Below, one piece after another: positions 39,391 through 49,367 of a stretch of 64,000 nucleotides of DNA (position 1 is the first letter of the stretch; each line of letters begins with the position of its first letter). The notes under the pieces were generated by a model. That model was not told the DNA's origin and did no database searches. It saw only the letters and a list, made by a program, of their open reading frames with translations. The stretch is from Blattabacterium cuenoti. GTDB lineage: Bacteria > Bacteroidota > Bacteroidia > Flavobacteriales > Blattabacteriaceae. The position numbers and the translations under genes were made by a program. The DNA is taken from contig NZ_CP059215.1 of NCBI RefSeq assembly GCF_014252295.1, positions 389,681 through 453,680 on the forward strand, given 5' to 3'.

Positions 39391-39663
39391 CTAATAATCT
39401 TTCTTTATTCTAGGTTTAGCTGCAGATACAATAATATTTCTTCCCATAAACTCTGTTCCATTTAATTTTTCTATAGCTTGTTTTGCTTTTTCTTCATCAG
39501 CCATTTCTATGAATCCAAATCCTTTACTTCTTTTATTCGATGTAGATTCGTCAAAAATTATCTTAGCATGAGTTACTTCTCCTATAGATTCAAAATATTC
39601 TTTTAATTCTTGTTCTGTCATATCATAAGATAAGTTACCTACGTATAATTTCGTATTGTCCAT
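39391..39663 (-). CDS. RNA-binding protein with one RRM domain
   Basis: The 90-residue protein starts MDNTKLYVGNLSYDMTEQEL (RNP2 KLYVGNL) and contains RSKGFGFIEM (RNP1), then KAKQAIEKLNGTEFMGRNII. It is a single RRM with a short basic tail, like the small glycine-poor RNA-binding proteins common in Bacteroidetes and cyanobacteria, often linked to RNA chaperoning in the cold. The chosen ATG leaves a natural RRM start; an earlier one (39690) adds nine residues. Target RNAs are unknown. Confidence 0.92.
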   Translation of the reverse strand: MDNTKLYVGNLSYDMTEQELKEYFESIGEVTHAKIIFDESTSNKRSKGFGFIEMADEEKAKQAIEKLNGTEFMGRNIIVSAAKPRIKKDY

Positions 39664-39777
39664 ATTAAAAATAAATTGTTTTAAAAGCAAATTTAGAGAA
39701 ATATTTTTTCTAAAAAATATGATTTATTTATTAAATATAGAAATTTTCCATTTTTTATATTAAATTAAAAATTTTTC

Positions 39778-40977
39778 ATGTTTATTTCTAAAGTAATGTT
39801 TTTAAAAAATAATTTTTCTATCATTTCATCATTATTAGATAATGATTTTTATAAATTTACTATGCAAAACGCTGTCATTAAATTGTTCCCATTTGCAAAA
39901 GCAAAATATGAGTTTATCAACAGGGGGAACCATTCTTTTCCAGAAAATTTTTCCAAAATACTCAAAGAATCCTTAAATAAAATGTCTCATTTAAAATTGT
40001 CGAAAGAAGAAAGAACTTATTTAGAAAAATACTGTCCCTATTTAGATTCTTCTTATCTAGATTTTTTAAATCAATATCAATATAATCCAAAAGAAGTAAA
40101 TATATATCAGAAAGGGAAAAATATAAAAATGGACATAGAGGGATTATGGAGCAGAACTATTTTATGGGAAGTTCCTTTAATGGCTATTATTTCTGAATTG
40201 TATTATAAACTAGCAGGAATAAAACGTATATCTGATAAGAAAATAGTTTTTTTAACTAAGAAAAAACTTAAGGAATATAAAAAACTAAAAGTTAAAATAG
40301 GAGAATATGGAACAAGAAGAAGATATTCTTACCAAGTTCATAAACTAGTGTTAAAAATATTAATAGATGAAGGAGCTCCTTTTTTTGTTGGTAGCAGCAA
40401 TGTACACCTATCTCATATTTTTTCAATTAAACCAATAGGAACTAAAGGACATGAATGGATTATGTTTCATGGATCAAAATATGGATTGAATACAGCAGAT
40501 CGAATAGCTATGGAAAATTGGTTAAATATTTATAAAGGAAATTTAGGAATAGCTTTATCTGATACATATACATCTTCAGTTTTTTTTAAAAATTTTAACG
40601 AAAAACTTTCCAATTCTTTTAAAGGTATTAGACATGACAGTGGGGATCCTATCCTTTTTGCTAAAGAAGCAATCAAACATTATCAAAAATTTAAAATAAA
40701 CCCTATCAAAAAAGAAATTATATTTTCTGATAATCTTAATCCATATAAAGTCTCTTATATTTCCTCTTTTTGTAAAGAAAAAATTAATCCTTTTTTCGGA
40801 ATAGGTACAAATTTCACTAATGATGTAGGAGTTCCTTCCATGAACATGGTTATAAAAATGGTTGAATCTTTTCCAAAAAAAAATTGGATTTCAGTAGTTA
40901 AATTATCCAATGTTAAAGAAAAATCAACTGGAAAAAAAAATATGATTTTCTTAGCAAGAAAAATTCTTCATTTATGA
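39778..40977 (+). CDS. pncB: Nicotinate phosphoribosyltransferase
   Basis: Makes nicotinate mononucleotide from nicotinate and PRPP, an NAD salvage step. The 399 residues contain LLDNDFYKFTMQNAVIKLFP, the central GEYGTRRRYSYQVHKLVLK with the catalytic-region His, GTKGHEWIMFHGSKYG, and the phosphate-binding IRHDSGDP and FGIGTNFTND blocks. Length is normal. The extra N-terminal residues before the DFYKFTM block may include a slightly later true start. Confidence 0.95.
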   Translation: MFISKVMFLKNNFSIISSLLDNDFYKFTMQNAVIKLFPFAKAKYEFINRGNHSFPENFSKILKESLNKMSHLKLSKEERTYLEKYCPYLDSSYLDFLNQYQYNPKEVNIYQKGKNIKMDIEGLWSRTILWEVPLMAIISELYYKLAGIKRISDKKIVFLTKKKLKEYKKLKVKIGEYGTRRRYSYQVHKLVLKILIDEGAPFFVGSSNVHLSHIFSIKPIGTKGHEWIMFHGSKYGLNTADRIAMENWLNIYKGNLGIALSDTYTSSVFFKNFNEKLSNSFKGIRHDSGDPILFAKEAIKHYQKFKINPIKKEIIFSDNLNPYKVSYISSFCKEKINPFFGIGTNFTNDVGVPSMNMVIKMVESFPKKNWISVVKLSNVKEKSTGKKNMIFLARKILHL

Positions 40978-41008
40978 CATTTTGTCATTTTTATATTTAA
41001 TAAATTAC

Positions 41009-42340
41009 ATGATAATGGAAAAAAATCAAAAAAAATTGAATAAAAGTTTTTATATAGAAAATTATGGATGTCAAATGAATATATCAGATAGTGAAATCGT
41101 TACATCTATTCTATTAGATAATAAATTCATACTGTCCGATAATTTAGAAAATGCAAATATAATATTACTTAATTCTTGTTCTGTTCGAGAAAAAGCAGAA
41201 TTAAGTATAAAAAAAAGATTAGAAGAATTAAAATTTCTTAAAAAGAAAAAAGAAACTATATTTGGTATTATAGGATGTTTATCAAAACAGTCTAGAGATT
41301 TTCTTTTACAAGAAAAAAAAATAAATTTTTTTGTAAATCCTAATTCTTACAAAGAATTACCTAATTTTATTCTATATGCTATATCTAATAAAAAATATTT
41401 TCCTTCAAAAAGTTTTCAAACAAAAGAAACATATACAGATATAAATCCATTTTATGGAAAAAAGAAAATCACAACTTTTTTAAGTATTACTAGAGGATGT
41501 AACAACATGTGTACATTTTGTATAGTTCCCTTTACAAGGGGAAGAGAAAAAAATACTGATCCATATTATATAATTGAAGAATGCAAAAGATTATATAAAA
41601 ATGGATATAAGGAAGTAACTCTTTTAGGACAAAATGTTGATTCCTATCTTTGGAAGAAGATCGATTTTTCTTATTTGTTAGATTTCTTAGCACAAGAAGT
41701 ACCTCTAATGAGAATAAGATTTTCTACATCTAATCCTCATGATATGTCAGATAAAGTGTTAAAAATAATTTCTAAACATTCAAATATTTGTAAACATATT
41801 CATCTACCAGTTCAATCTGGAAGTAATAAAATACTGAAACTAATGAACAGAAAATATACCAGAGAAGAATATCTTTCTTTGATTAAAAAAATTAGAAAGA
41901 TAATTCCTGAATGTTCTATATCACATGATATCATGACTGGATTTTGTAATGAAGATGAAGAAGATCATAAATATACTATTGATTTAATGAATAAAATTCA
42001 ATATAATTATGGTTATATGTTTTCCTATTCTCCTAGACCTGGTACTTATGCATACAGAAGATTAAAAGATAATGTTCCTCAACATGTAAAAAAGAACCGT
42101 TTAAGTGAAATTATAGAATTGCAAAAAAAACATTCGTTCTTTCGTATGAAAGAATATTTAGGAAAAGTACAAGAAGTTTTAATAGAAGGTGAATCTAAAA
42201 AAAATGATAAACATTGGTATGGAAGAAATACACAAAATTTAGTTGTAGTCTTTCCAAAAAAATTATCTAAAATAGGAGATATTGTATTTGTAAAAATTAT
42301 AGAAAACACCTCCGCTACTTTAATCGGAAAAATTTCTTAA
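41009..42340 (+). CDS. miaB: tRNA-2-methylthio-N6-dimethylallyladenosine synthase
   Basis: Radical-SAM methylthiotransferase acting on A37 of tRNAs after MiaA (encoded at 61330). N-terminal domain: YIENYGCQMNISDSEIV and LLNSCSVREKAE, with the Cys ligands for the second iron-sulfur cluster. The radical SAM motif TRGCNNMCTFCIVPFTRG has the CxxxCxxC cluster. A C-terminal TRAM domain follows (VEVLIEGESKK-like region). The ATG at 41009 or another at 41015 is more plausible than an upstream TTG at 40982. First gene of the miaB-regulator-lptE-secG-groESL set. Confidence 0.95.
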   Translation: MIMEKNQKKLNKSFYIENYGCQMNISDSEIVTSILLDNKFILSDNLENANIILLNSCSVREKAELSIKKRLEELKFLKKKKETIFGIIGCLSKQSRDFLLQEKKINFFVNPNSYKELPNFILYAISNKKYFPSKSFQTKETYTDINPFYGKKKITTFLSITRGCNNMCTFCIVPFTRGREKNTDPYYIIEECKRLYKNGYKEVTLLGQNVDSYLWKKIDFSYLLDFLAQEVPLMRIRFSTSNPHDMSDKVLKIISKHSNICKHIHLPVQSGSNKILKLMNRKYTREEYLSLIKKIRKIIPECSISHDIMTGFCNEDEEDHKYTIDLMNKIQYNYGYMFSYSPRPGTYAYRRLKDNVPQHVKKNRLSEIIELQKKHSFFRMKEYLGKVQEVLIEGESKKNDKHWYGRNTQNLVVVFPKKLSKIGDIVFVKIIENTSATLIGKIS

Positions 42341-42356
42341 AAAAAAGATGTAAAAA

Positions 42357-43619
42357 ATGGAATTTATCCAAAATATAAAACAAAAGTTTGGAATCGTTGG
42401 ATATGATTATGCATTACATCGAGCATTAGAAAAAGCAATTCAAGTAGCTCCTACGGATATTTCTGTATTAGTTCTTGGAGAAAGTGGAGTAGGAAAAGAA
42501 TTTATACCAAAAATTATTCATCAATTTTCTTCTAGAAAACATCATTCTTATATTGCTGTAAATTGTGGAGCTATTCCAGAAGGAACAATTGATAGTGAAC
42601 TATTTGGGCATGAAAAAGGCTCTTTTACAGGAGCTACAAGTATGAGGAAAGGTTATTTTGAAGGAGCTAATGGAGGAACCATATTTTTGGATGAAGTAGG
42701 AGAACTACCTTTAACAACACAAGTTCGTCTTCTTAGAGTATTGGAATCGGGAGAATTCATAAAAGTGGGTTCCTCTAAAATTCAAAAAACTAATATAAGA
42801 ATTGTTGCTGCAACCAATCTAAACATGATAGAATCTATACAGAAAGGAAAATTTAGAGAAGATTTATATTATAGACTTAATACAGTACAAATTAATGTAC
42901 CTTCTTTACGTTTTCGTAAAGATGATATTAAACTTTTATTCAAAAAATTTTCTAATGATTTTGCAGAAAAATATCATATGCCATCTATTACTCTTACTCA
43001 AGAATCTTTAAAATATCTAGAAAATTATTCTTGGCCGGGAAATATAAGACAGCTAAAAAATCTTACAGAGCAAATTTCTGTGGTAGAAAAAAATCGTGAA
43101 GTTTCTGTAGAAAAATTAAAAGAATATATTCCAGAAAATGTTCCTTCTATATCATGTTCTTATTCTAAGAATGAAACTTTTTTTCAAGGACTTTCTAGAG
43201 AAAGAGATTTTTTGTATAAAATTTTATTTGATATGAAGAAAAATTTAAATAATTTAAAAAATATTACTTTTCAATTAATTAAAAATCACGAAAACACGAG
43301 GTTTATAGAAAAAAATCAAGAACTCATGGAAAAAGTTTTTGGTAAAATGATTCATAATAATATAAATAATTCCATTTTTCAATTAGAAGAAACTCCTAAT
43401 CCATTATCATCATCTTCGGATGATTTAGATTACGAAGAAGTAGAGGATAATTCATCTAAATTATCAAATGATTTATCTTCTTTTTCTTTACAAAAAAAGG
43501 AAATAGAGTTTATTCAAAAAACTTTAAAAAAAAATAATGGAAAAAGAAGAAAAACAGCTAAAGAATTAGGAATTTCAGAAAGAACATTGTATAGAAAAAT
43601 TAAACAATATGGCTTATAA
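42357..43619 (+). CDS. Sigma-54-dependent enhancer-binding transcriptional regulator, no sensor domain
   Basis: The AAA+ core starts within about 15 residues of the N-terminus: Walker A LGESGVGKEF, ELFGHEKGSFTGATSMRKGY with the sigma-54-contacting GSFTGA loop, Walker B GGTIFLDEVGELPL, sensor I RIVAATN and an Arg-finger region. A linker of about 120 residues leads to a Fis-type helix-turn-helix (GKRRKTAKELGISERTLYRK). There is no receiver, PAS or GAF domain. It should activate RpoN promoters, perhaps constitutively. The same gene lies after miaB in free-living Bacteroidetes. rpoN itself is outside the window. Confidence 0.93.
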   Translation: MEFIQNIKQKFGIVGYDYALHRALEKAIQVAPTDISVLVLGESGVGKEFIPKIIHQFSSRKHHSYIAVNCGAIPEGTIDSELFGHEKGSFTGATSMRKGYFEGANGGTIFLDEVGELPLTTQVRLLRVLESGEFIKVGSSKIQKTNIRIVAATNLNMIESIQKGKFREDLYYRLNTVQINVPSLRFRKDDIKLLFKKFSNDFAEKYHMPSITLTQESLKYLENYSWPGNIRQLKNLTEQISVVEKNREVSVEKLKEYIPENVPSISCSYSKNETFFQGLSRERDFLYKILFDMKKNLNNLKNITFQLIKNHENTRFIEKNQELMEKVFGKMIHNNINNSIFQLEETPNPLSSSSDDLDYEEVEDNSSKLSNDLSSFSLQKKEIEFIQKTLKKNNGKRRKTAKELGISERTLYRKIKQYGL

Positions 43620-44094
43620 TAAAATATATTTTTTTTTAATTTTCATTTTTTTTGCAATAAATTCTTGTTATCATCCTTCTACATATCCATTTATTGATTC
43701 AAAGAAGAGAATAGAAATAGGAAAATTTTCGGAAAAAATAAAAATACCTAGAAGGTCCATTGCTTTTGATTTTAAAAAAAATATGGAGGAGTATATTCTG
43801 AATAAAAATCCATATTCTTTAGCAATAAGAAATGGAGATGTAATTTTAGAAGGAGAATTTTTGGAATGTATTATTATTCCAATAGGAGGTTCTCATTTGA
43901 AAAAAATTCAGATAAAAGCAAAAATATATTACAGAGATCGTTTTGATCCAGATCAAAGTTGGGAGAAACATTTTTTGATATCAGAAAAATTTTATCATAA
44001 AAAGGAACTTTTTTTAAAAAAATCTATTGATAGAATTATAGAAAAACTTACGATTCAAGTATATCATGAAATATTCAAAGAAAATAAGAATTAG
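43609..44094 (+). CDS. lptE: LptE-like lipoprotein
   Basis: The 161-residue protein begins with a lipoprotein signal ending INSC (Cys at residue 20) and continues as a small, diverged secreted domain with NGDVILEGEFLECIIIPIG, typical of Bacteroidetes LptE-family proteins that help LptD insert LPS at the outer membrane. Identification rests mainly on the signal, length and conserved place between the sigma-54 regulator (11-base overlap) and secG. Primary sequence similarity alone would be weak. Confidence 0.78.
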   Translation: MAYNKIYFFLIFIFFAINSCYHPSTYPFIDSKKRIEIGKFSEKIKIPRRSIAFDFKKNMEEYILNKNPYSLAIRNGDVILEGEFLECIIIPIGGSHLKKIQIKAKIYYRDRFDPDQSWEKHFLISEKFYHKKELFLKKSIDRIIEKLTIQVYHEIFKENKN

Positions 44095-44097
44095 TAA

Positions 44098-44343
44098 ATG
44101 AGGACTATTCCTATAATATTTGGATTTTTTATTATTGTAAAATGTCTTTTTCTTATATTAGTTATATTAATACAAACACCTAAAAAAGAAAATATTAATC
44201 AATCATTTATGGAAAAAAATTCCAGATTTTTTGGAATTAAGAGGACAAATACATTTCTAGAAAATTTGACTTGGTTTTTATCCGTTATCATATTCTTTTT
44301 AATTTTGTTATTTAATTTTTTTCTAAAATTGAATGTGTCATAA
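44098..44343 (+). CDS. secG: Preprotein translocase subunit SecG
   Basis: The 81 residues have two hydrophobic helices (about 8-26 and 57-77) separated by a short polar loop with QTPKKENINQSFMEKNS and a FFGIKRTNTFLENLTWFL segment, the SecG layout. SecG stimulates SecYE-mediated export. It is three bases after lptE and upstream of groES, the standard Bacteroidetes order. The loop is shorter than usual and lacks the Gly-rich stretch. Its stop lies inside the inverted repeat before groES. Confidence 0.88.
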   Translation: MRTIPIIFGFFIIVKCLFLILVILIQTPKKENINQSFMEKNSRFFGIKRTNTFLENLTWFLSVIIFFLILLFNFFLKLNVS

Positions 44344-44367
44344 TGACACTTAATATCACTTAAGTGA
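44335..44367 (+). promoter_or_regulatory. Two palindromes upstream of groES, candidate activator sites
   Basis: GTGTCA-TAA-TGACAC (44335-44349) is a perfect six-base inverted repeat with a three-base centre, overlapping the secG stop. TCACTTAAGTGA (44356-44367) is a perfect 12-base palindrome. ACACTTAA and TCACTTAA repeat in tandem 13 bases apart. They lie about 25-56 bases upstream of the -24 element, a workable place for an enhancer-binding protein. Function is inferred. Confidence 0.5.
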
Positions 44368-44390
44368 AAAAAGTTATATAATTTTTTATT

Positions 44391-44406
44391 TGGCATGTTT
44401 TTGGCT
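44391..44406 (+). promoter_or_regulatory. Candidate sigma-54 (-24/-12) promoter of groES-groEL
   Basis: TTGGCAT, then GTTTT, then TGGCT places the essential GG at 44392-44393 and GC at 44404-44405, the exact spacing of the sigma-54 consensus. The predicted start near 44417 leaves a 34-base leader to the groES ATG. No vegetative TAnnTTTG box is obvious in the same gap. This is the better of the two candidates in the window. Confidence 0.6.
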
Positions 44407-44450
44407 TTTTTACGTTTTAGTGTCGTAAAACTATAAAATTATTTAAAATT

Positions 44451-44729
44451 ATGATGGAAGTAAAGATTAAACCTTTAGCGGATCGTGTCCTCGTACAACC
44501 TGATCCCGCTGAAACAAAAACAGCTTCAGGAATAATAATTCCTGATACTGCAAAAGAAAAACCACAAAAAGGAATTATAATAGCAGTAGGAAAAGGTAAA
44601 AAAAATGAACCGATGATTCTAAAAGAAGGAGATAGGGTTTTATATGGAAAATATTCTGGAACAGAACTGAAATGGGAAGGAGAAGAATATCTTATTATGC
44701 GAGAATCTGACGTAATAGCTATCATATAA
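44451..44729 (+). CDS. groES: Co-chaperonin GroES
   Basis: Ten-kDa lid of the GroEL chaperonin. The 92 residues contain [20 protein letters not shown], the mobile loop [20 protein letters not shown] and [20 protein letters not shown]. Two ATGs lie in tandem (44451 and 44454); either could be used. It starts the groES-groEL operon, 28 bases before groEL. Confidence 0.97.
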   Translation: MMEVKIKPLADRVLVQPDPAETKTASGIIIPDTAKEKPQKGIIIAVGKGKKNEPMILKEGDRVLYGKYSGTELKWEGEEYLIMRESDVIAII

Positions 44730-44751
44730 TTTATTTGTTTAAAAAAATTAA

Positions 44752-46401
<1,650 letters not shown>

Positions 46402-46420
46402 AATGTAATAAAGAAAAAAA

Positions 46421-46450
46421 AATAGTGTCTAAAAAGACACTATTTTTTTT
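46421..46450. terminator. Bidirectional intrinsic terminator between groEL and kdsC
   Basis: AATAGTGTC, a six-base loop TAAAAA, then GACACTATT forms a nine-pair stem followed by a run of T; an A-run precedes it, so it works on both strands. It serves groEL on the plus strand and kdsC on the minus strand. It is the only clear terminator I found in the window. Confidence 0.85.
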
Positions 46451-46462
46451 GAAAGTTAGTTT

Positions 46463-46966
46463 TTAACTAAACCAATTATTTTGTACTTTTAAAGTTTTCT
46501 CAATAACATCTCTTACGCATCCTTTCCCTCCTTTTTTTGGAGAAATATATTTAGATATATTTTTAACTTCTTGAACGGCATCTATTGGAGAACAAGGTAA
46601 GGCAACAGATTCCATAATCTCAATATCCGGGAGATCATCTCCCATATAAAGAACTTTTTTTTTCGAAATATTTTGAATATCACAATATTCGTCTAAATAT
46701 TTCTTTTTATTATTAACTCCCTGATAAACATAACGAATATTTAAACCTCTTAAACGTCGAAATACCATTAAATCTGAACATCTTGTAATAATACATAAAT
46801 TATACCCCTTTTTTTTCGCCAATTGCATAGCAAAACCATCTTTAGCAAACATTTGACGAACCATATTTCCATCTGGAAATAAATTTAAAGTACAATTTGT
46901 TAATACTCCATCTACATCAAATATAAAAGTATTAATATCATTCATTATATCCATATAGTTTCTCAT
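46463..46966 (-). CDS. kdsC: 3-deoxy-D-manno-octulosonate 8-phosphate phosphatase (KdsC-type HAD)
   Basis: HAD-family phosphatase of about 167 residues. Motif I is FIFDVDGVLTN, motif II is in CIITRCS, and motif IV is MGDDLPDIE; SPKKGGKGCVRDVIEKTL near the end is typical of the KdsC tetramer family. It would release Kdo from Kdo-8-phosphate for LPS inner core. Other Kdo genes are not visible here. The exact first Met (residue 1, 5 or 8) is uncertain. Confidence 0.88.
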   Translation of the reverse strand: MRNYMDIMNDINTFIFDVDGVLTNCTLNLFPDGNMVRQMFAKDGFAMQLAKKKGYNLCIITRCSDLMVFRRLRGLNIRYVYQGVNNKKKYLDEYCDIQNISKKKVLYMGDDLPDIEIMESVALPCSPIDAVQEVKNISKYISPKKGGKGCVRDVIEKTLKVQNNWFS

Positions 46967-47061
46967 ATCTATTTTATCATCTACTTAGTAAATTTAATAC
47001 TAAAAAAAATTTCTGTTCGAATTAAACAAAATAAATATAAAAACTGTATAAATAACTATGT

Positions 47062-47460
47062 TTAAATATCCTCAAAGTTAATATTTGTAAAATCTTTTAC
47101 ATTCGACGTTTTTTTTGGAACATCTTTAATTTCTTGATTATGACTGTATGTTGTGTGATTTTTAAAATCTTTCTGATGACGTTCAGAAATAACTTCTCTT
47201 CCTTTCTCGTTAATAATAAATCGGATCATATCATCAAGTATACTTTGGAATTTAGAAAAGTCTTCTTTATACAAATATATTTTGTGTTTTTTATAAGTTA
47301 TTTCTCCTGTTTCAGAAAAATTTTTTTTACTTTCAGTAATTGTTAAATAATAATCACCAGCTCTAGTTTCTCTAGCATCGAAAAAATACGTACGACTGCC
47401 AGTTTTTAGTGTTTTTGAACAAATTTCATTTCTTTCTTTGATATTTTCTTTTTCGTCCAT
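47062..47460 (-). CDS. DUF3276 family protein (PUR-alpha-like)
   Basis: The 132 residues include KTGSRTYFFDARETRAGDYY, LTITESKK and FSKFQSILDDMIRFIINEKG, the features of the Bacteroidetes DUF3276/PUR-domain family, which resembles single-stranded nucleic-acid-binding Pur-alpha. The C-terminal 35 residues are polar and low in order. Function is not established. It lies upstream of the ABC transporter gene on the other side of a 90-base gap, the conserved flavobacterial neighbourhood. Confidence 0.82.
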   Translation of the reverse strand: MDEKENIKERNEICSKTLKTGSRTYFFDARETRAGDYYLTITESKKNFSETGEITYKKHKIYLYKEDFSKFQSILDDMIRFIINEKGREVISERHQKDFKNHTTYSHNQEIKDVPKKTSNVKDFTNINFEDI

Positions 47461-47550
47461 TTCAAAATGTATTATATATTATAATAAAATAAAGCAAATC
47501 TAAATAAAAAAAATATAGAATGATTATTCGAATCAAATTTTTTTAAAATT

Positions 47551-49269
47551 TTACAATAAAATATTATGATATTCTATTTTTGATATTTTTCCTTTTTTTA
47601 AAACAATAAATAAATCAAAATCAGATATATAAGAAGTATCATGAGTAATAATAATAATAGTACTGTTTCTCATTTCTTTCTTTAGATAATGAATAATTAA
47701 TTTTCTATTTTTCTGATCTATAGCAGAAAAGCTATCATCAAATATAAGAATTTTAGGATTTCTTATAATAGCTCTTGCTATACATATTCTTTGTTTTTGT
47801 CCTCCAGATAAAGTAATTCCTCTTTCTCCTATAATTGTATCATATCCATTTTTAAAATTTAAAATATCATTTTCAATCATAGCTTTTCTTGCAGCTTCAT
47901 ATACCTTATACGAAGAAACTTTTTCTATACTTCCTAAAGCTATATTATTATAAATTGAATCTGAAAAAAGAAAAGATTCTTGAGGAACATAACCTATATT
48001 TTTTCTAAAATCATATAAATTATGATTTCTTAAAGACAAATTATCTATTAATATATCTCCATCATTAGGATCATACAAACGAGAAATTAATCTTCCTACA
48101 GTTGTCTTTCCAGACCCTGTTTCTCCTGTTAAAATCAAAGTCTTTCCTCTCATAAGTGTAAAAGAAATATCACTAATTGCATCAATAACATTTTTTGTTT
48201 TATAATAAATGAAACTAACATTTTTAAATTGAACTTTTCCAAAAATTTTTGTTCTCACCAAATTATTATTAATGATTTCAGGTTCTTCATTTAAGAATTC
48301 ATTTATACGAATTTGTGATACCTTAGCTCTTTCAGCAATAGAAACAACCCACCCTAATATGATAAAAGGAAAAATTAATACATTAATGTATGTAAAAAAT
48401 TCAGCAATGGTTCCTATATCTTTTATTTCTCCTTCAAAATATTTCTTTCCTCCTAAAAAAATAATTAATAAATGACTTATTCCTATAAAGAATAGGATAA
48501 CAGAATATAAAATAGTATCTATTTTTGCTAATTCTATATTTTTTATTTGATATTCCCGTATAATTTTATTATGTTTTTTTTGAAAAAAAGACTCTGCAAC
48601 AAATGATTTGACAATATGAATACCAGAAAAAGTTTCTTGAATAAAAGAACAAACAATAGATTGGTAATTCTGAACTTCATGACTTTTCCTAGTAATGAAA
48701 ATACTTATATAATAAACAAGAATAAAAAGAATAGGAATAGGTAATATCACATAAAAAGTAAGAGATTTATTAATTCTTAACATTTGCACAAGAACCATGA
48801 AAAAAAGAATAATAAGATTAACAAAATACATTATACCAGGACCTATATATTGCCTTATAAAAGAAACATCTTCTGTTAATCTGTTCATTAAATCACCTGT
48901 TGAATTTTTTTTATAAAAAGACAAACTCAATTTTTGATAATGTAAAAAAATTTCATTCTTTATATCAAATTCTATCATCCTGGATGTTGTTATAATACAC
49001 TGCCTCATTTGATATTTAACAAATCCTCCAATAATTGGAACTATTAATATAATGCTTGCATAAACACAAATTTCTCTTTTCAAAGAAAGAGAATATGATG
49101 TGTTTGAAATACTGATAAAAAGATTGTTAATTGCATTAACAGATTTTCCTATATAAGGTATAGGAAGTAAAGTTAAAATATTTGATATGAAAATCAATAA
49201 AAAACCTATACATAAACGTAATTTGTATCTTTGACAATATTTTTTGCTAAAAGCAAACAAACCATTCAT
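47551..49269 (-). CDS. ABC transporter, fused permease and ATPase (MsbA/multidrug type)
   Basis: A half-transporter of about 572 residues. Six membrane helices occupy residues 1-310; the ATPase has Walker A LTGETGSGKTTVGRLISRL, Q-loop IGYVPQESF, signature TLSGGQKQR and Walker B ILIFDDSFSAID. It should dimerise and export a lipid or drug; substrate is not deducible. The start at ATG 49269 (MNGLFAFSKKY) is preferred over a GTG at 49278. Neighbours DUF3276 and nusB are conserved in Flavobacteria. Confidence 0.92.
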   Translation of the reverse strand: MNGLFAFSKKYCQRYKLRLCIGFLLIFISNILTLLPIPYIGKSVNAINNLFISISNTSYSLSLKREICVYASIILIVPIIGGFVKYQMRQCIITTSRMIEFDIKNEIFLHYQKLSLSFYKKNSTGDLMNRLTEDVSFIRQYIGPGIMYFVNLIILFFMVLVQMLRINKSLTFYVILPIPILFILVYYISIFITRKSHEVQNYQSIVCSFIQETFSGIHIVKSFVAESFFQKKHNKIIREYQIKNIELAKIDTILYSVILFFIGISHLLIIFLGGKKYFEGEIKDIGTIAEFFTYINVLIFPFIILGWVVSIAERAKVSQIRINEFLNEEPEIINNNLVRTKIFGKVQFKNVSFIYYKTKNVIDAISDISFTLMRGKTLILTGETGSGKTTVGRLISRLYDPNDGDILIDNLSLRNHNLYDFRKNIGYVPQESFLFSDSIYNNIALGSIEKVSSYKVYEAARKAMIENDILNFKNGYDTIIGERGITLSGGQKQRICIARAIIRNPKILIFDDSFSAIDQKNRKLIIHYLKKEMRNSTIIIITHDTSYISDFDLFIVLKKGKISKIEYHNILL

Positions 49270-49367
49270 ATGATACACAAAAATACAAACTTTTTAAGTT
49301 TAATTATTTATTTATATAATTGCAAAAAATATTGTTGTATATAAAAAATTAACATCATTGAACAAAA

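Noticed and set aside
49278-49285. TATTTTTG (minus strand) as promoter of the ABC transporter
   Set aside because: It matches TAnnTTTG but lies within ten bases of the start codon and has no -33 partner; a leaderless mRNA would be needed.
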